64,000 nucleotides of DNA, taken from assembly GCF_021130785.1 (NCBI RefSeq), contig NW_025776236.1:1-64000 (forward strand). Direction: 5' to 3'. The first letter of the stretch is position 1. Each line of letters opens with the position of its first letter. Both the position numbers and the translations under genes were made by a program. The notes below the pieces were generated by a model. The model was not told where the DNA came from and did not search any database. It was given only the letters and a program-made list of their open reading frames with translations. The stretch is from Homalodisca vitripennis (Eukaryota; Arthropoda; Insecta; Hemiptera; Cicadellidae). This document shows, in pieces, positions 31,025-42,200 of the stretch.

Positions 31025-31569
31025 ATGTTGGCAACGGTGCTGGTGGTATTGTGGCAGTACCTCGCCAAGGAGCTACCGCCTCCACCGCCACCGCCTCCTC
31101 CGCCACCGCCTCCACCGCCACCGCCTCCTCCGCCACCGCCTCCATCGCCGACCGCTAAAGGTACGTAATACTTGTTTCAAAAGTTTACTAATGATTTTCA
31201 ATCAGATAGATACTCAGAGTATCGGATTTTTTTCAGCATCAGGGTCTCGTGTCCCTTTCGAGGGACCTATAGAAGACTACGACGTCGGGTGGTACTCCGA
31301 CGAAGAGGAGGACAATGCAATGTTCTTGAAATACTTGGAGGCTGTAGGTAAGTCCTTAAGATAGTCTCTCTCTAGGTCAGGCCGTGCCAGTGGGGTACCT
31401 CCAGGGGTTCTGTCGTACGCACAACATTCAGGTCCCAGGGCTTACAGAGTTTAGGCCTGCCTTAGAGACCTTCATTCGTGACCCCAGGGCTTACGGGTTT
31501 TACGCCGGCCTTAGAGGTCTCATTCACACACAACATTCAGGTTTACGGGCTGTTAGGCCGCGCCAGTGA
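31025..31569 (+). CDS. Three-exon polyproline protein on the opposite strand
   Basis: Exons 31025-31160, 31237-31347 and 31376-31569, joined in phase 1, give 146 aa. Donors are GTACGT and GTAAGT; acceptors are TTTCAG and TCTAG. Exon 1 encodes a hydrophobic start (MLATVLVVLWQYLAKEL) and an unbroken run of 23 prolines made by a 15/30-bp repeat. Exon 2 is acidic (DYDVGWYSDEEEDN). Exon 3 overlaps the hairpin family and encodes related blocks (VPGLTEFRPALETF). A membrane or secretion signal and an SH3/profilin-type ligand are possible. Family unknown; splicing is predicted. Confidence 0.6.
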
Positions 31570-31625
31570 CCTTCATTCGTGACCCCAGGGCTTACAGGTT
31601 TTACGCCGGCCTTAGAGGTCTCATT
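31431..31625. repeat. Hairpin-family repeats, right cluster (4 copies)
   Basis: Four copies spaced about 45-55 bp apart: a core with CTTAC-G-GTTT(T)A-GCC-GCC-TTAGA bounded by AGGTC/GACCT, GACC/GGTC, AGGT/ACCT and GACC/GGTC. The first three fall inside exon 3 of the plus-strand gene and the last lies after its stop codon. Confidence 0.7.
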
Positions 31626-31799
31626 CACTCGCGCTTCCAGAACCTCTGAAGCTGTCCGGGGCATAGCCTTGTCATGTGCAAGTCTTTAAAAAATCAATAT
31701 ATGGAACAGGACTCACGCTTGCGATTGGTGACGGTGATAGTGGGGAGTATGAGGCTCGTGCGTCTTTATAAGTCAGTCAGTTAGTTAGTTAGTGTCAGC
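31626..31799 (+). promoter_or_regulatory. Plus-strand promoter: CCAAT, TATA and initiator repeat
   Basis: An inverted CCAAT box (GATTGG, about 31715-31720), TTTATAAG (about 31765-31772) and TCAGTCAGTTAGTTAG (initiator-like, 31773 onward) precede an ATG at 31800. The TCAGTCAGTTA stretch is shared with the promoter of the gene at 31025. Confidence 0.45.
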
Positions 31800-31871
31800 A
31801 TGTCAGATGAACAAAGAGTTATTACCTTGACTTTGAAAAAGTTCACTGATATGTGGAAGGCGGGTCTGTGA
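31800..31871 (+). CDS. Very small ORF or first exon (23 aa)
   Basis: ATG at 31800 follows a good TATA/initiator. The frame (RVITLTLKKFTDMWKAGL) ends at TGA 31869-31871, with possible donor sites (GTCTGT/GTGAAC) just before the stop, so it could be exon 1 of a spliced gene ending before the polymerase stop codon on the other strand. The segment LTLKKFTDMW recalls the strand-helix of PC4-like proteins, as in the gene at 10396. Low certainty. Confidence 0.3.
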   Translation: MSDEQRVITLTLKKFTDMWKAGL

Positions 31872-31949
31872 ACTTACGGAGGATCGGAGGAGTGTACTTA
31901 GAATAGCAGAGGAGATGCGAGCGAATCGACTAATGGGATCAGAGTGTAG

Positions 31950-34900
31950 TTACTTGTAAGTTTTTAGCCTTTTACTGTAACCGAATGGTAGAGTTTCATA
32001 CTTACCTTCGTGTTTGCGTTTTGGTCCAGTCACTTTAAACATTTTAGTCTCTTCTACGGTAATTATGTTTCTGTCTTTAGTACGCCTAATGCGGTTCTCA
32101 GTGATCTCTAATGATTGCTTGCTTTCAGAAAGTACCATTTCTTTTAATTTTGAAAAATTTAGTTTTTCACTAGTTTTTAAATTTAGAGTAAGGCCTTTTA
32201 TTTTACAAACTTCAACTAGTGCGTTTTTATTAGTGGACCAAACAAGATAGGCATAAGTCTTGGGGCCTCCGGAAACAAATTCTACTATGTATGAGTCTGG
32301 ACCATAGTCGGCCAACTCGTCGGTCATTTCGCCCAAGTAGTCCCCTGTGGGGACACTGTACGAACCTTCCTTACGTATGTACAATACACTATCGGTATCA
32401 TAGTAAAGTACTTGTTTGCCTATTCGATCTAAGTAACTGTACAGCTTAAGTCTAGCGTGTGCGGTGGTGAAGGCCGCGAGCACAACATTTACGGTTCGCA
32501 GGGATTCACCGACTTCGTCTATGTTCTGCCAGTTAACAAGGAGGACCTCTTCGTTAATTTCTTGAATGACGTTTACTTGTGTCCCGGGACTTGTTAGTAA
32601 TTTAAAAAACTCGTCGGGTTCTCTAATGATGGAAGTTTTAGTTTGGTTCTCCCTCTGTCCGAATTTTCCCCAAAACGAATTTAGCATCAATTTTGCGAGA
32701 GAGCGAAGACCCCCGTTTTTTTCAATTTTGGAAGGGTCGAGTCTGACACCTTCGTGTTTATAATAATTTTGAATATACACGGCTTTATCCTCTTCTGTGA
32801 GGCACCAGGAGGGGTAGCCCGATGCCTCCTGTTTAATTTTTAGAAACTTATTTACAAAATCGGTAAAAAGGCCACCGTCTTCGTAAGTAATGATTTTATA
32901 ATCCCAAAGCTCGTACATTTCTAAGATGGTATACCCCTTCTCTACAGCCTTTCTCATTTCCTGCATCGTCCATGTCCCTGTCAATGCTCTTTCTTCGGTG
33001 TTATGATTACAGTCTGTGTTTAGCATTTCTAGACCACATGTACGGCATAAGACAAACATTAATTTATTGTTCATACGTGTAGGGAGGACGGGGTGGTACA
33101 AATTTAGCGGAGGCGATACTTTACATTTTAGGAGTCCTTCGGCCTCCATGCCTCTTTCTCTACACTCCTTGTCACCTACAAAGATTTTTGGATGGGATAA
33201 AACATAAGGCAAAAACTTATTGACAAACGGGTACAAGGAGCAAACGTCTACATACTGAATTGTTTCCCCGTCCTCGCACTTGTGGAAGGTTTTAGCATTA
33301 CCTGTCCTTCCCCCGAAGAAGGCATCTCTGGGATTGAGTGGGAGTGTGTTTAGAATGGGGAGAGAATTTAGATAATCCAAATTTTGTTCTTTCTTTATTT
33401 TATTGAATTCACACTCCCACATTTCAATAACTTCGTATCCGGAATTTTGGAGTTTATCTATTTTGGATTTGGTTCTCTCGAACCTTAAGTGCAGGGAGTC
33501 TGAGGGATCATCGGGCAAGGATGCTTCCCTATCGTATCTGAAACATTTTGGGCACCCATGGAAATAACAGCCCTGAAATTCGTATACGCGCTCCCCGTCA
33601 AAACCGTCTACTTTCATACCGTCAATTTTTACTTCTCTTTCCCGTCCTGCGTGTTGGATCCTAATACCGCGTTGGTCTTCCTCCCAAGTAAGCCATTGTA
33701 AAGCAATAGGCGATTGGTTATCAACCATACGGTATCCGTTCTTTGGGACTAGACCAATAGTGTTGGCTTTGAGAAAATTCCGTCTAAAAACCAAATTACA
33801 GGCGCTGGCTATGGTGACGGCTTCCATGAACGGGTCTACGTTACATTCTTTCAAAAACATGTTTCTAAACTTAATACACGCTTGCGCCAGTATCTCCACA
33901 TCGGAGATACAGTACTCGACCAACTCTTTTTGAAAGTCAAAAACTACATTTTGTTTAAGTTGATCGTTGTGCCAATTTTCAAAATCTTTGTAAGACTTCT
34001 CAAACATTGATTCAGGGCAATAGTACTCCTTGGGTGGTATGGGGCCTACATAATTTTGGTTTGCCAAAGTGTTGAAAAGATGAGGGAAGTAACCCTTCTT
34101 CTTCTCCGGGGGGAGATCAAAGGCTTTGGGTAGTGCAGAGAGGGCCATGGGGAAATAATTTAGCGAATCGATAAATCTGACGTTATCTAATTCCATAAGA
34201 ATGACTTTAGTGCCACGCATAATTAGCTCTGGAGTGAATTTTGATTGTTCGAGAACGTACTTTAACAGAAATTGAAAGTCGAAACCCTGACCGTTATGAG
34301 CCATTACACATACGTTTTTGAATTTTTTTCTCTCCTCCATTACGTAATCCATGAATCTTACTACAGGGTCTTGTCTAAACACACGAGTGCGGGAGGTACA
34401 ATTTTGGCAATTTTCCCCACCAATGCATTTCCAACAAAATTGTTGAGAAACACAAAGGTTAACTTTATGAACTCTAGATTCTTCCGTTAAAATTTCATCT
34501 TGACGGGTCTCTAAATCAAAGAAAATGAAAAGAAAGTCTTTGGTTTTGGGTTTTCCTGTGTCGACCCGCATGTAGCACTGGTGGTTTGGGGCCATGAACT
34601 CGTTACAGATTTTACAAAACACTTCCCCGCACACGTGTTTTGACTTACGATTGTTCAAAAACACAAGTCTTTGGCACTGTAAGCATTTTTTTACCGACTT
34701 ACAACGTTCACTCTTGTGGGCCGCGAAACAAATCTGATTTTTCATGGTCATGTTACAGTCAGGGCACAAAATTCCCCCATGCTCCTCTTTACAAGGCGGA
34801 GAGAAACGGATTGACATGCAGGACAGATATTTGAACACCTATGTACACCTTTGTGGTCGTAAGGGACATGGCATGCTTCACAATAGAAATGGCACGCAAA

Positions 34901-35743
34901 AGCTGCAGTTAGGCTAGTTATTACATTATAATGGTTTTCGTGATACAACAAGTTAATTTTGTACAAAGCACTTTCATTATTACCATTAAAATACACTTCT
35001 CGGCCTTTACTGTTGTAGTTATAAACTGTAATATTATATTTTTTGAGGTGGTCTTGGAATTTATTAAGTTCGGGGACCCCCGCTCCCTCTTTCGGTATTT
35101 GGACCCCGGCTTTCGCCATCAATTTTTTCGCCTTTGTTGTTTGTCTCTGACATCTGTCTTTTTTTATCGATTCATACTCGGGATCTTTTTTAGCATTGGC
35201 CTTTGCTACCACTATAGCTCGGGGCAGACACAGACTATCGCTATTCTTAATGACTACGATACCTCTACGTGCTTTACATTCTTCTTTAAAGTTATTATAA
35301 AAACCTGGTCTTACTCTAGCACTACCTACAGGAAGATTAATTCTAGTACACTCTACTCTAAACGTATCAGCTGACTTTACGGAATCGGCATTACTTTGAA
35401 TTATGCCACCAAAAATTTCGAATAAAACATCACTTTTGACTTGATGAGCCGGCCGAAACGCTACATAACCTGGCTCTTTGGTTTTCAAATTTAAACTGTG
35501 AAGTGTAAATCCCAGGTAGTCTGAATCTGAACAGTTTGATTTCATTTCATCGACTAATTTGGAAAATCCGGTTTTTATCCAGTCTATTTCACTTACGTTA
35601 TCTGGTACTGTATTAAATTTGAAGGTGGTCTTGGTACCGTAAACTCTGTATCTTTTTACATACGTCTCGTATTTTCCTAGTACTTTTACAGGATCCAGTT
35701 CCATACGAGACTCTGGACCCACTTCAATAGGTTGAGATTCCAT
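31950..35743 (-). CDS. polB: Protein-primed family B DNA polymerase, one frameshift
   Basis: The N-terminal frame runs from ATG 35743 to about 34800; the C-terminal frame (962 codons open, stop 31950) overlaps it. One single-base shift near 34800-34830, within a Cys-rich zinc-binding stretch, separates them. Exonuclease motifs: FFDLETR, AHNGQGFDF and YCISDVEIL. Polymerase motifs: A YVDVCSLYP, B KLMLNSFWGKFG and C YYDTDSVLY. It copies the linear genome from a protein primer. The N-terminal part has SDSLCLPRA and HYNVITSL, an OTU-protease-like Cys/His arrangement. All catalytic motifs are intact; the shift may be decay or a sequencing error. Confidence 0.93.
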
Positions 35744-36172
35744 TGCAACAGTAATATATTAAAAAATAATATCTGGGTAACTAGGTAGGTAAGCACTGTC
35801 TTATTTATTTTATATTAGTAATTAGCGAGGTTTACTTGTCTTGATAATTTTACACAATGTTGTGCAATATCAAGGAACAGAGCGACATAGGTCTTACCTC
35901 TTTGACGTCCACCTCCAGACTGGCGAGACAGGGAAATCTCTGCCGCCTGTGTAGAACACCGACCAATCAGAGTGCTTGGCGGCTATTTTAGACCAATCAG
36001 AGACGCGCTTATTTTGACCAATAGGAAGTTTGCGGTTGCAGTCGTTACATGTCTGGTTTTTTTTTTACAGGTAACCGCAAAGGACCCGGAGGCTGACCAC
36101 GGTGACCACTGATTATGTAGCAATAAATAGCTTATCTTTACTGAGTCGTTTTATTTGAAATCCCCGCCGAGA
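35744..36172 (-). promoter_or_regulatory. Polymerase upstream region with repeated CCAAT boxes
   Basis: Three inverted CCAAT boxes on the minus strand (about 35972-35976, 35993-35997 and 36020-36024). The last two form the ~35-bp module also found at 11041-11075. A GAG|GTAAGA donor (exon end 35898) suggests a 5'-UTR intron in the polymerase transcript. On the plus strand an AATAAA lies at about 36121-36127 and a TTTTTTACAG acceptor-like tract at 36059-36070. No gene longer than 44 codons is seen. Confidence 0.4.
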
Positions 36173-36559
36173 AAAGTGAGGTTATGTTTACGTGGGCGCG
36201 GCCATAATGGTTTTTTTTTTTTTTTGATCACGTGATACATAGGCGCAGCCATGTTGGAATTCCCTCCGTCCCTCGTTTCTCCCTCACCGGACCCAACAAA
36301 TCACCGATTTTACCGAAAAACAACAATTTTGACACCCAAAATCACCGATTTTACCGAAAAACAACGATTTTGACACCCAAAATCACCCCAAAACACTAGG
36401 ATAAGAGTGTGAGGAGGGAATTTCTCCCGCGCATGAGGGAATTTCTCCCGCACATGTGGGAATTTCTCCCGCAGGGGGCGGAGCTTAGCCGCCATCTTGG
36501 ATCACGTGACCCCCTCTCGACCAATCAGAGCCCTGTCCGCAAGGGGCGCAAGGTCTACT
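36173..36559 (-). repeat. Polinton right terminal inverted repeat
   Basis: Reverse complement of 6351-6742 with small indels, ending ...CTACT at the 6-bp target duplication. It carries the same E-boxes, YY1-type site, GC box and internal repeats. Confidence 0.96.
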
Positions 36560-36565
36560 CCTATG
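36560..36565. repeat. Target site duplication, right copy (CCTATG)
   Basis: Exact copy of 6345-6350. Confidence 0.95.
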
Positions 36566-38810
36566 CACCGCTTCCGGATTACTCCATTTTACCGTGTTAT
36601 CTCGAAAGTTTTTGGTTTTTGACGGGCCAGGTGTTAAACATCCATTGGTGTGCCCATATTTACATAGCACGTCAGTCGGTGTATCCTGTACCCAGTGTAC
36701 ATTCTACTATCAGTAATACACCAGCCATAAGTTTACTTTCCTGGAGAGACGGACAATTAATTATAGTCCATGAAGACACCAGTATCATAGTTACACTTTA
36801 TCGCTTGAAATTTCCTAACAATATTTGAGTCCAGAGTAACTGAATCACAAAACAAAGGCAGGAATTCCTATTGAATTTAACTTACATTTTTAATAATATA
36901 TTGTTATATATTGTATTAAAGGAGAAATCTTTAGACTACAATGGGCACAAGCGTTTAATCCGTGTTTGTTTTTTATTTAGTAAAAAAATATATGCGTGAC
37001 TCTAAAGGTTTTGGGCTTGTTTATACAGAAGTGCTGAAAAGTGTTGAAACATTCTACTATATTCTGAACTCGTAAACGTATATTTATACGTTTTATATTT
37101 CTCAAAATTTTCACAGTGACAAAAAGCATAACATTTAACTTTTTGATGCAATCAGTAGCTTGTCACCACGTCAGAGGGATGACACGTAAGGAGTCGGTAG
37201 AACATTGTAAATGTAAGCATAGGTTGATGTGCATACAATTTTTCAACAAGGTCTTAATTACATCATGCTATAAATTTCATCTCAAAAGGGTTATATATCT
37301 TATGTGCAAGTTCAAGAATAGCTTAATAGTAATTTAACCATATCAGATGAAGCTTCACACATGATTACTGTACACATAAATCTATTTTAAGGCGTATTCA
37401 GTGTCATTTTATTCTTTGATAGAAACGGTACACGTGGGGTCAGTAGAAGATTAGAAAGTAAGTAAAGTCAGTCAGTTAAATAAGTATGCTGAAAACCGCA
37501 CTTAAAAAGCTTTATCCGTTTAAGAGTGATAAGTAAAGAAAGCGGTTCAAAATGTGATAAGTAAACTTTAAGTTTAGCACAAAATTCAAGAATTTGCTTT
37601 TATTAGTTTAAGTTCACATTAACAATTTTGATTTCCTATTGTTACTAACCAGTAACAATGTATTATTTTTGTCTTGTAAAATGATATACCTTATTTTCAG
37701 ACTGAACTAATAAACCTAATAATAATGAATTATCTTCTGAAAGTGACGGTCCGTAAAAATAGATGGACATCTTAAATGTAACTAAGGCAAACTTAATTGT
37801 CAGTATATGAGTAAAAACTATGATATGGAAACATATTAATGTTAAACAGTCGTTAAAAAATTTTTGTCATACCGAGTTTGTATGGAGACTATTATATATC
37901 GCATAGTATTTTAAACACTAGGTTTATTAATCAATGAGGTTCATAATTTATGCAAGAATAATTCAACTTCTTAGTTTTCGTAACTCCCGCTGTTAAGAGG
38001 GCCTTAAGAAAAATGTCAATGCTTTACGATACCTACTTATGAGTGTAAAATTTTACTAAATACAAAGGTTCATAAAGATATAGTTTTTACAGGTTTGTTC
38101 AAATTTAAGGTTGTGTATATACTTCTTACCAATTTCAAGTGATCCAATCCAATAATTAGTTATCTTAGTTACTAAATATTTACATTTAATACTGTTACGA
38201 TCTAATCAGGAGGTGAATAAGTACCAATTACATAAAATGTTTATTATTAACCCCTACCTTTTACGTAAAGCATCGGTTTTATAAATAATTGAGTAGAACA
38301 GTTACGAAGCTATTGCAGTATTTTGACACTATCAAGTACACCTTTGTTTACCAGTCAGTATTTAAGATTAAGGTTTCAAATTTTTGACATAATTATTTTT
38401 CTTTTTATTGCGCTCGATGACCTGCACTGTGGTGATGTCACTAACATTGCTGTTTTTTCTTGGGTGATCAACATTGACCTGCCTATTTTCCATCAGCATT
38501 TAACGTCAGCATAACTTAAACAATCATCTTGTAACATGGTCAAAATAGCTAATTAACACTTTCAAAAATTAAAGAAAATCACCCGTTTAAGAAATATAGT
38601 ATTTAATTGTAAAAATGTCACTTTTAGATAATATAATATTTTTATACAAGAGCAACGTGACATAACAATAGAATGTGTGCTTTAGATATTGTTAAACAAT
38701 GATATTTATAATATCCAGAGTATTTCCATACATGTCGACATTGAAAGCTACTAACAACAACTCTTCAAAATGTTTGTGGGACACGACTGAGATTTTATTA
38801 TCTGAATCAG
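36566..38810. other. AT-rich host DNA, no gene seen
   Basis: Right flank of the Polinton. Open frames are all under 75 codons with no recognised motif. Confidence 0.55.
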
Positions 38811-39143
38811 TAATGTATTTAGAAAATCGCTTCAATTGTTTTCCTCAACTAGAAGGAAGGTGAACCTGAGTCATGCTATTAATCTGTATTCCAGGAAAGG
38901 AGACTTTTAGCGTTGAATGACATGCACCGGTAATAATAATAATAATCTTTATTGCGTCAACAATTATTACAATTTCATGCATGCGTCAAGTACATTCATA
39001 ATAATATACAGTTCCATTGTAATGTATTTAGAAAATCGCTTCAATTGTTCTCGTCAACTAGAAGTAAGGTGAACCTGAGTCATGCTATTAATCTGTATTC
39101 CAGGAAAGGAGAGTTTTAGCGTTGAATGACATGCTCCGGTAAT
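38811..39143. repeat. Direct repeat of ~124 bp, period 209 bp
   Basis: 38811-38934 and 39020-39143 are about 95% identical (starting TAATGTATTTAGAAAATCGC). They are separated by 85 bp beginning with (AAT)n and CTTTATTGCGTCAAC, which resembles the 3' end of a retroposed element. It lies about 100 bp upstream of the secreted-peptide gene start. Confidence 0.8.
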
Positions 39144-39240
39144 TATTAAAAGAACAATGGAAGTACTGACTCAGTGTTATCGATAGCCTTGTAACAAGTC
39201 ACACTCGCCATTGTATTGGAAGTTGTGATAGAGTCAAGTT

Positions 39241-42200
39241 ATGGCAGTCAGCACTGTGTTCGTTGTGTTCGCTTTTCTTGCTATCGTCTGTGTGTTGACG
39301 GCACCAGCCAACGTTAAAGATATCCTTAACACAGCGGCTGTTGAGTCCGCCAAACATCATGGTGGTGGAATGTGTGCCTGGGTTGATGGTTATTTGTAAG
39401 TAAAACTATATTACACAAAACATAACAAACCATATGTAATCTATTTTTGAACATTTTCTTATCACTCTTCAAATCTCTCTTACCATTTCGATGTATAAGT
39501 AATACAATTGCGTGAGTTTTGGTTATTATCTAAGTAACCATTCTTCGCGAATGCTATTTGGAATTATAATAATATTTGTAATATTTTAGTTTCGTTAATA
39601 TATTTTAGCAACGAAATAATAAACGACTCAAGTATTTTATTAATAATGACTCAGGTATTTTTTATCAAACCCTTAGTAATCTTTGTTAACTTAATCTTTA
39701 GGATTACATTGATTCCCACTTCTCTAAATATTCTTGTGCTAAATATTTCTATTAGAAAATAAAATTGCAAATATTTATGTTTCATTTTTGGTCAGTTATA
39801 AACTTAATTTACAAATATGATACAGTTAAATTTATGTTTAAAAATATGATATATAACCAGGAGACTTTCCTTAAGATAAAACTAGAAATATTTGGATAAC
39901 TATTATATACTTTTAATACAAATAATTTAAAACAATATTCTTCTTGTGGTATCTCAATGAACATAATCTATACATATTAAAGCTTTTAAATATTCGGTGA
40001 CTTGCCTTTTTATTTTTATTTTGTTATTTTCTGAACACTAATAATAAATAAATTTGGTCTGAATAATAATTTACATAAATTAATTGGTTTGGATAAGCAA
40101 GGTAAAACAAGTTCAATGTATATTTTTTGACGTTTAACGCAATTTTAAAATCATTATTCTAAATTAAATGTATACTTCTAACCTGGTTCGTAATTCCCAA
40201 CAGTTAAATAATTCGAAATTGGCGTTAAATTAGAAGTGTACCTGTGGCACTTGCAGCCAACTAGTTTACCTTGTAGTTTTAATGATAATTAAAGTAATTT
40301 GAGAAAATTGCAAAGATTCATCATAACAGTACAAATGTAATTGTATAATCCCTGCCTTAAGAATAAATGTCACATATACTATACGATAAGAACATACTGT
40401 TTAAGGGACATAATATAACACAATTAGTTGGAGCACACAATTTTTGGGTTTTATGGAAGAATTTAAACTTTTAGAAATTAGATATGTCTCTCATGGGTTC
40501 GATAATTATAAAAGGTTTCATATTTTAGAAGATTTATTGACAGAAATTATCATAAATATAGAAATAATTATTAATTTTAGTAAGACAAACAATAGAAACA
40601 TTTTTGAGAATTATATTCAATGATTCATTGTAAAATACTAATAAAATATGAAATGTCGCTAACATACTCAACGGTCACGTTTTTAAGGTTTTATTCCTGA
40701 CAGGACAAATGAGATAAATTACTTGAATTCGCATGTGTCAGATGTACTCACATAAGTCCATACAAATTTGTGTTTAAGACTATAAGAGTTGCAGTTGAAG
40801 GGGGAGAAACTTTATATTTGATGTTATGTATTTTCATTATTCAGTTTTATTTTCAGAAAAAAACTTCTTTTTATTTCTAGGTGAAAAATTTAGCAAAGCA
40901 CCTCCTTCTAGGTGCTGATGAAATAGATCCGTTTTCTCTATGTCTGTAGGCACGATACATACACTGCCAATCTAGTTGATCTAGATTGTTGAAATTCAGT
41001 ATGAATCAATATTTTATCCCTACCAATTCTACTTTTTATTTTTACACGTAGTAAAAGTGTCCCTTACTCGTATATCTATGGACTTATTTCTACTTCACAA
41101 AAAATTTAGTAATCGAAATTCCTAATAGGTTTATTGTTTTAATTTTTTTTAATTATAAAACTGTAATGTACTCGATAAATCTTTAGCTAAAGGTCTCCCT
41201 CATTTCAATATTACTTTCTTAACATTCTTAAAAGTAGAAAGTTACATAGGAGTACATGTTTAAAATATTTGTGAATCCATATCTTCTTCTGAAATAAATG
41301 TATACATCCAATCTAATGTAATTTAGAGTTGTTTTTCTTGGTTTGTTTGTTTAAAGTTTAAATTTTTCTTGCAGGTATTTAAGAATAATTTTTGTTTTCT
41401 ATTTTATATGATTAAAATATTATATATTATTACCACAAATACAGATTAAAACATAAAGGTTCTCAATGTGATTGCTCTTACGAGACATACCTATTGCAGG
41501 AAGATATTCATATTGATTTACATATTTAAAGTAACTATATTAATTAATGTAATAACTGAAATATCACTACAAAATATAAAATTACGGTATTTTGTGATCC
41601 AGCGAAATTAGAGCTGACCGATTCTAGTAGTATGGGAAGGTCAAAGGACCTGTCACCAAATAAAATTGAAGAATTGCAGAAAAGCAAATGTTTTAATCTC
41701 GCCATTGATGCATCCATTCACATTACATCTACTTCTAAATTGTTATTGTTTTTCAAATATTTGTCTAAAAATTGTGGCTTAAAATATAATCTTTTATGAA
41801 TCGGTTGGAATCCAATAAGTTGGAAAACACGTCGTAGCTAAATTTTTAATAATCACAGCATTGACATCAAGAAAATATCTTCTCTTTTGACGGATAGTTT
41901 CCTATCAATGACAGGCCAAAATATAGAAATGATACAGTTTTCCCTGCATCAAGAAAGTCTTGCCTATAAGTTCGGCGAACAGTTTTATTAACTGTGAAAT
42001 CATAATTATTGTTACCATAAATTATAAATATAATTTTATTTTTGTTAGAATTATAAATTTTATCATGTTAAAGGAATTAATCCACGTAACGGTTAAAGAG
42101 ATTTTAAGCGAATTTATATCACAATATGGAGATGTGCCTTACCATACAGAGGTGAGATGGTTAAGTAGAGGTAGAGTTTTAGAACGGTTTTTCAGACTTC

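Larger units (their letters stand above)
6351..36559. mobile_element. Polinton/Maverick (adintovirus-like) element, 30.2 kb with nested insertion
   Basis: The element is 30,209 bp, or about 21.2 kb after removing the 9,025-bp LTR retrotransposon and one copy of its 4-bp duplication. It has ~390-bp terminal inverted repeats beginning AGTAGACC, a 6-bp target duplication, and the diagnostic Polinton gene set: family B polymerase, retroviral-type integrase with chromodomain, packaging ATPase, adenain-type protease, double-jelly-roll capsid and penton-like protein. Nearly all viral core genes are on the minus strand; small spliced genes occur near both ends. Polintons are self-synthesising transposons that are thought also to form virions. 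This copy carries single-base breaks and a capsid insertion, so it is inactive on its own. Confidence 0.97.

Noticed and set aside
35857..35991. 44-codon plus-strand ORF near the right TIR with CxxC
   Set aside because: It overlaps the CCAAT module of the polymerase promoter and has no motif beyond one CxxC; better explained as upstream regulatory DNA.
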